The translations under genes and the position numbers were made by a program. Below, in pieces: positions 32,144-36,200 of a stretch of 36,200 nucleotides of DNA. The DNA lies in contig CAILUI010000394.1 of the NCBI GenBank assembly GCA_903837355.1, positions 1 through 36,200 on the forward strand, in the 5' to 3' direction. The first letter of the stretch is position 1; each line of letters starts with the position of its first letter. Under the pieces are notes generated by a model. That model was not told where the DNA came from and made no database searches. It saw only the letters and a program-made list of their open reading frames with translations. The stretch comes from an uncultured Victivallales bacterium. GTDB taxonomy: Bacteria; Verrucomicrobiota; Lentisphaeria; Oligosphaerales; JAFGRS01.

Positions 32144-34951
32144 ATGCCGTGGATTCGCCTTGCGGAACACCGCGCGACGCAGGTCTGGAGCGGTGACGTG
32201 GCCGTGGTCGGGGCCACGCTGGCCGGCGTCTCGGCAGCCCTGGCTGCGGCGCAGGCCGGTCGCCGCGTCTGCCTGCTCGAGGCTGGGCCGACCCTGGCTA
32301 CGGAGCTTAGTGCCGAGTGGCAGCACCTGCTGCCCGCCGGCCCCCTGGTCGACCGTCTCCGCGCCGCCACGATCGCTCAGGGAGCGCCCGCCGAGAGGCC
32401 GCTCGACATCCTCCTTGGAACCCTCGCCGCGGACCAGACCGTTGCCGCGGCCGGGGTCACCGCCCTGGTGAAGGTCCGCGCCACGCGCCTCCGCCGCGAC
32501 CGCCGGGGCCGCCTCGCCGGCGTCGAGGTCGTGGGCAAGAGTGGCCGGCAGGCGGTCAACGCCGCGGTGGTTATCGACGCCACCCCGGGCCAGGGCCTGG
32601 CGCGGCGTGCAGTGGGTGCGCCCGAACGGCAGCCGGTCCGGCTGGAACGGCGCGCCTACCTCGCCGGGATTGAGCTGCCCGCCTATGGCGCCGGCTGGGA
32701 AGTGCCCTCCATGTTCGAGATCGTGGGCAACTGGGTCGACGCCCTGCCCGCGGCCTGGCCTGGCGAGGCCCTGCTGCGGGTGCGCCTGGCCGCCGCCGAC
32801 CGTTCGGAGACGGCGCTCCTGAGCGCCAGCCTGCATGCCCTGACCGGCGTCGTTGCCTGGCTCCGGCAGCATGTGCCAGCCCTTGCGGCGACCACCTTGG
32901 TTGACGTGGCGCCTGGTCTGCACGAGGAGTTCGCCCCCGAGGATGAGGCGCTGACCGCCGCCCTGCAGGGCACCGGTATCTACGTTCTTGACGCGAGCCT
33001 GACGCCGGCCGCGACAGAGGCAGTCGGCCGCACCGCAACCCCCGCCTCCCGGGCCCTGCCGCGGGTCGCCGCGGCGGCGCCCCTGCAACTCACCACGCGT
33101 GAACTCGCGGGCGCCCCGGAACAGGACCTACCTCAAGTGCGCCTGCCGGCCGCGGTGGCGCACCTGCACGAACCCTGCGACGTCGTCGTCGCCGGCTATG
33201 GCACGGGCGGCTCGTTCGCCGCCATCGCCGCCGCCGAGGCTGGCGTCAGCGTCGCCGTACTCGACGCCGCGCCAGTTGCCGGCGGCATCGGCTCGGCGGG
33301 GCGCATCCACTCCTACTACCACGGCCTGCGTGGTGGCACGCAGGATCGGCTCGACGAGTCCATCACCGGCAGCGGCAGCGGCCTGGCACCCAAGGCCCGC
33401 GGCTACCACCCCAGCGGCCGTGCCGACGTGCTCACCCAAGCCCTGCAACGCCCCGGACTGGAGGTCCACAGCGGCCACACCGTCTTTGGCGTCGTGCGCG
33501 ACGGCAGCCGGGTGACCGGCGTCCTCTCCGCCGCCGCCGATGGCTACCACGTCTTCCCTTGCCAGGTCGCCATCGACGCCACCGGCGATGGCGATGTCGC
33601 CGCGGCCGCCGGCGCCCCGATGACGCTCGGACGCGCAGGCGATGGCTTCCCGCAACCCTACAGCTACACCCCGTCGCTCATGCAGAAGGGCGAACTACTG
33701 CATCACAACTTCGATGCCGGTTGGGTGGACCCGACCGACACCCTGGACTTCTCGCGAGCGCATTTCGAGGGCCGGGCCCAGATCGCCTGCCGCGGACCCT
33801 ACAGCGCCGACCGGCACTACTGCACCCTCGCCTCCATCCTCGGCCTGCGCGAGAGCCGTTTCGCCGCGGGGCCGCTGACCCTGACCTTCGACGACTTCCT
33901 CGACGGCCATACCTTTGCGGATACCGTCTGCAGCGGCCATGCCCACCACGATAACCATGCCATGGACTACGCCGAGGAAAGCGAATGGTCGCGGCGGCAC
34001 GTGGTGATGTTCGGCCTCTGGCGCTTCCTCTGCCACGGCGATGTTCCCTACCGGGCTCTGCTCACCAGCGGTGTCGACGGCCTGCTGCTGGGGTGCCGTG
34101 CCCTCTCGGTCGACCATGACCTGCACCAGCTCCTGCGCATGCAACGGGACATGCAGGTCATCGGCGAGGTCTGCGGGGTCTCTGCCGCAACGGCGGCAAA
34201 GTGCGGGATCGCGCCCCGCGCCCTGCCCATGGACGTCCTCAAGCCCCTGCTGACGGCCCGCGGCATTCAGCCCCGACCGCCCCAGAAGGTGCTCGATCTC
34301 CCCGTCGAGGCCCTGCTTGCCAAGCTGAGTACGGCGGGTGACGAGCGCGGCCTGGCCATGTGGCGACTCAGCCGCCTGGGCGCCGCCGTAGACTGGGCCG
34401 GCGTCTTCGCCCGCGAGACCGACCCCGGCACGCGCTTCTGCGCGGCCATCGCGGCGGCCATGGGCAACGCGGCCGGTCCCGCCGCCCTCGACACGCTCTG
34501 GGCGACCGTCCGCGACCGCGCCGCGGACCCCGTCCTCGGCATCAAGTCGCCGCCGCGCTATCTGCTCGCGGCCCTGGCCTTGGCCGAGGTGCAGGCCCCC
34601 GGCGCCGCCGCCGCCATCGGTGCCCTGCTGAGTCCCCTCCCGGCGCCGCCCGACGTGCTCCTGCTCCTGCGCGCCCTGGCCCGTACGGCTGATCCGCTGG
34701 CCATCGACATCATTCGGACCTTCCTGAGCAACACCGAGGACGAACGCTTCCCGGTCGCACTCTGGGGCGCCGACCCGGCCCACCCGACCTCCTTCCGCGA
34801 GGCCATCGTCATCCGTGCCGTCCGCAGCCTGGCGTTGCTGGGGTCGACCGCGGAGCGCGATCGCCTCGAGGCCTGGCGCCACCACCCGCACCTGCTCACG
34901 CGCCGACAGGCGCGCCGCGTCCTGGCTGAGGTCGACGCGCAGGCGCACTAA
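32144..34951 (+). CDS. FAD-dependent oxidoreductase with tandem nucleotide-binding domains
   Basis: This 935-residue protein is of the FAD_oxidored type (Pfam PF12831-like). A first Rossmann-like unit at about residues 18-45 reads DVAVVGATLAGVSAALAAA; its GxGxxG is altered to GATLAG. A second, better unit at 345-375 reads CDVVVAGYGTGGSFAAIAAA, followed by GGIGSAGRIHSYYHGLRGG and VAIDATGDGDVAAAAGAP, the conserved flavin-contact blocks. The region ~720-935 is helical and repeat-like (HEAT-like). There is no signal peptide. Members are thought to oxidise sugar or cofactor-like substrates; the reaction is unknown. GAGGAG sits about 8 bases before the ATG at 32144, and the 12-base gap suggests co-transcription with PFK. 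Confidence 0.85.
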   Translation: MPWIRLAEHRATQVWSGDVAVVGATLAGVSAALAAAQAGRRVCLLEAGPTLATELSAEWQHLLPAGPLVDRLRAATIAQGAPAERPLDILLGTLAADQTVAAAGVTALVKVRATRLRRDRRGRLAGVEVVGKSGRQAVNAAVVIDATPGQGLARRAVGAPERQPVRLERRAYLAGIELPAYGAGWEVPSMFEIVGNWVDALPAAWPGEALLRVRLAAADRSETALLSASLHALTGVVAWLRQHVPALAATTLVDVAPGLHEEFAPEDEALTAALQGTGIYVLDASLTPAATEAVGRTATPASRALPRVAAAAPLQLTTRELAGAPEQDLPQVRLPAAVAHLHEPCDVVVAGYGTGGSFAAIAAAEAGVSVAVLDAAPVAGGIGSAGRIHSYYHGLRGGTQDRLDESITGSGSGLAPKARGYHPSGRADVLTQALQRPGLEVHSGHTVFGVVRDGSRVTGVLSAAADGYHVFPCQVAIDATGDGDVAAAAGAPMTLGRAGDGFPQPYSYTPSLMQKGELLHHNFDAGWVDPTDTLDFSRAHFEGRAQIACRGPYSADRHYCTLASILGLRESRFAAGPLTLTFDDFLDGHTFADTVCSGHAHHDNHAMDYAEESEWSRRHVVMFGLWRFLCHGDVPYRALLTSGVDGLLLGCRALSVDHDLHQLLRMQRDMQVIGEVCGVSAATAAKCGIAPRALPMDVLKPLLTARGIQPRPPQKVLDLPVEALLAKLSTAGDERGLAMWRLSRLGAAVDWAGVFARETDPGTRFCAAIAAAMGNAAGPAALDTLWATVRDRAADPVLGIKSPPRYLLAALALAEVQAPGAAAAIGALLSPLPAPPDVLLLLRALARTADPLAIDIIRTFLSNTEDERFPVALWGADPAHPTSFREAIVIRAVRSLALLGSTAERDRLEAWRHHPHLLTRRQARRVLAEVDAQAH

Positions 34952-34983
34952 GGCCAGCTCCGCGGCCCTGTTCTGCGCACCGG

Positions 34984-35199
34984 TTTCGCGAAACCCGGCG
35001 CGCGCGCCATTCCTGTGTTTTCGCGAAACCCTGTCCTCCCACGGGCGCGTTTTCGCGAAAGCGGTAGCCCTTGCACACCTGCTGTGTTTTCGCGAGACGC
35101 GGTGCGCGCCAATCCTGTGTTTTCGCGAAAGCAGTCGCCCGTCCACACCTTCTGCGTTTTCGCGAAACCCTGTCCTCCCACGGGCGCGTTTTCGCGAAA
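34984..35199. repeat. Array of seven TTTCGCGAAA palindromes with three spacer classes
   Basis: Perfect palindromes TTTCGCGAAA lie at 34984, 35019, 35051, 35121, 35158 and 35190, and a one-base variant (TTTCGCGAGA) at 35088. Centre spacing is 35, 32, 37, 33, 37 and 32 bp. The first is extended to 14 bp (GGTTTCGCGAAACC). Sequences between them fall into classes A (25 and 23 bp), B (22 bp, two identical copies) and C (27 bp, two copies about 78% identical), in the order A B C A C B. Bases 35017-35060 recur exactly at 35156-35199. The array fills most of the gap 34952-35242 between two convergent genes. It is not coding: frames through it give only repetitive peptides. Confidence 0.9.
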
Positions 35200-35242
35200 C
35201 CGCTTGTTCGGGCGCGGCGCCGACCGTGGCGGGTTCTGGTTC

Positions 35243-36200
35243 TCAGGGGATGATGTCGGCGCGGTCGGCGGGGACGACGACGTGGCGGGCGGCGGCGGCT
35301 TTGTCGCCGGTGACGCGCACGGTGAGCACGTGGTCACCCCGCGGCAGGACCGGACTCGAGTAGACCAGCACCTGGTCGGCGCGACGGGGGGCATAGAGAT
35401 CGAGGCGCTGTTCGTCACCGTCGTCGAGCCGCAGAGCCGCGATGCCGTGGTTCGGGTCTCGGGAGGCGTACAGTCGGATGCCGGTGCCGTGGAAGTAGAC
35501 CCGGTAGGCGTCGTCACGGCGGCCGCTCCAGTGGTTATCGCCCGTGAAGGCTGCCGGTTCCCCGCCTTTGAACGACCACTCGCCGCTGTACTCGAAGCGG
35601 TTCCCTGCCGTCCCCTGGACCGTGTCGTTGAGCTTCAGTGGTCCCGCGTAGGTAACGCCGTCGACGACGTAGGTGGTGATCGACTGCGCGGGCTCCTCGG
35701 CGACGATTTCGGCGGCTGTCACGACCGGGTCCGGCAGGCGGTTCACCGCCTCGCTGACCGTGGTGCGATAGGCGGTCACCGTCGCCGTGCCCAGACTGCT
35801 GAAAGCGCTGAGGTCGTAGCGCCGTGGCCGCGGCGCGGCGCTGGCGTTGGCCGTCACCAGGACCAGGCGGCTGCCGCGTGGATCGAGGAAGGCGACGGTG
35901 TCCTCGGCCAGCACGCCGATCATGCGGTAACCGGGCCGCACGAAGCGCGTGAACTGCGCCATGGCATGGTACTTGCGCGTCACCTGCACGGCCTCGGTGC
36001 CGTGCATGAAGTCGCCGTGGAGCAGGCCGTAGTTATACTTCCACCAGACGCAGTACTGCTCGTTCTCGACGGCCTGCCAGAGGACCCAGGCCTGCGGTTG
36101 CAGGTCGCGCAGATCGCGGATGATGGCCGCTGCCAGGTCCAGAGCCGGGACCATGCTGTCGTGGTCATGTCCGGGGCCGCCGTCGGGGTTTGAGCCGCCG
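35243..36200 (-). CDS. GH30-like glycoside hydrolase, C-terminal part (runs off the window)
   Basis: The frame is open from the right edge to TGA at 35243-35245 (319 residues visible). The N-terminal visible part (GGPGHDHDSMVPALDLAAAI, AWVLWQAVEN, VTRKYHAMAQFTRFVRPGYR) matches the end of the GH30 TIM barrel and its side beta domain. The nucleophile glutamate would lie just beyond the window. Residues from about base 35620 down to 35260 form a separate jelly-roll, carbohydrate-binding-like domain: EYSGEWSFKGG, TGDNHWSG, YRVYFHGTGIRLYASRDPNHG and RGDHVLTVRVTG. It is probably a secreted enzyme cleaving a beta-linked polysaccharide such as galactan, xylan or glucan. The ATG at 36154 is internal. 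Confidence 0.8.
   Translation of the reverse strand, partial: GGSNPDGGPGHDHDSMVPALDLAAAIIRDLRDLQPQAWVLWQAVENEQYCVWWKYNYGLLHGDFMHGTEAVQVTRKYHAMAQFTRFVRPGYRMIGVLAEDTVAFLDPRGSRLVLVTANASAAPRPRRYDLSAFSSLGTATVTAYRTTVSEAVNRLPDPVVTAAEIVAEEPAQSITTYVVDGVTYAGPLKLNDTVQGTAGNRFEYSGEWSFKGGEPAAFTGDNHWSGRRDDAYRVYFHGTGIRLYASRDPNHGIAALRLDDGDEQRLDLYAPRRADQVLVYSSPVLPRGDHVLTVRVTGDKAAAARHVVVPADRADIIP

Noticed and set aside
30827..33088. A 753-codon open frame on the - strand
   Set aside because: It is antisense to PFK and the FAD oxidoreductase, both with clear motifs; the composition is shadow-like.
34984..35199. CRISPR array
   Set aside because: The repeat is only 10 bp and palindromic, spacers are 22-27 bp and recur, and no cas gene is present.
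35015..36193. Open frames crossing the palindrome array on both strands
   Set aside because: They give repeated FRENT/FAKTQ-like peptides from the palindromes and conflict with the GH30-like gene.
1..36200. tRNA, rRNA, integrase, transposase or prophage genes
   Set aside because: No such sequence was recognised on either strand; the region looks like ordinary chromosome apart from the repeats reported.

Overview
The window is GC-rich (roughly two-thirds G+C by eye) bacterial chromosome with dense, mostly short operons. It contains no rRNA, tRNA, prophage or insertion sequence that I could find. Several traits point to the PVC group, in the Planctomycetota, Verrucomicrobiota, Lentisphaerota and Kiritimatiellota neighbourhood. 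These are a beta-helix plus SUMF1-type domain protein, a small protein of the family I know as Minf_1886/TIGR04138, a Gfo/Idh/MocA oxidoreductase, a tandem FAD-dependent oxidoreductase, a large alpha-2-macroglobulin and a GH30-type glycosidase. The phylum is an inference; nothing here fixes it.

Layout. 1-2412: the end of a secreted beta-helix/SUMF1 protein (+) and a metal-efflux permease with a C-terminal HMA domain (-). 2657-3712: a Gfo/Idh/MocA oxidoreductase. 3705-9319 (-): a housekeeping run read from right to left as trigger factor, ClpP, ClpX, N-acetylmuramoyl-L-alanine amidase, HIT-family hydrolase and the TIGR04138-like protein, with an inverted-repeat element before the last gene. 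9457-13337 (+): a KamA-type radical SAM enzyme, two zinc-ribbon proteins joined by an ATGA overlap, a TruC-like pseudouridine synthase and an Ala-rich lipoprotein, followed by a strong inverted repeat. 13459-19078 (+): glutamine-dependent NAD+ synthetase, a radical SAM protein of unknown role, a secreted protein of unknown function, then a DUF47/PiT phosphate uptake pair. 19079-23300 (-): a GT2 glycosyltransferase with a PHP-family phosphatase, an uncharacterised propeller/alpha-toroid protein, and ribosomal protein S4. 23633-24246: a GNAT acetyltransferase converging on a shortened AbrB-type gene. 24328-30513 (-): a 2061-residue thioester alpha-2-macroglobulin. 30791-34951 (+): a 6-phosphofructokinase and a tandem FAD oxidoreductase. 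34984-35199: an array of seven near-identical 10-bp palindromes. 35243 to the right edge (-): the C-terminal part of a GH30-like glycoside hydrolase.

Functionally the region mixes protein quality control (tig-clpP-clpX), cell-envelope work (amidase, A2M, GT2), NAD synthesis, phosphate uptake, glycolysis and carbohydrate breakdown. The main unexplained structure is the TTTCGCGAAA array between two convergent genes: its intervening sequences fall into three recurring classes, which is not how a CRISPR array looks. The A2M protein also carries a Gly/Met-rich stretch exactly where a bait region is expected, plus a separate Trp/Tyr-rich insert. I did not identify a clear new multi-gene defence or metabolic system.
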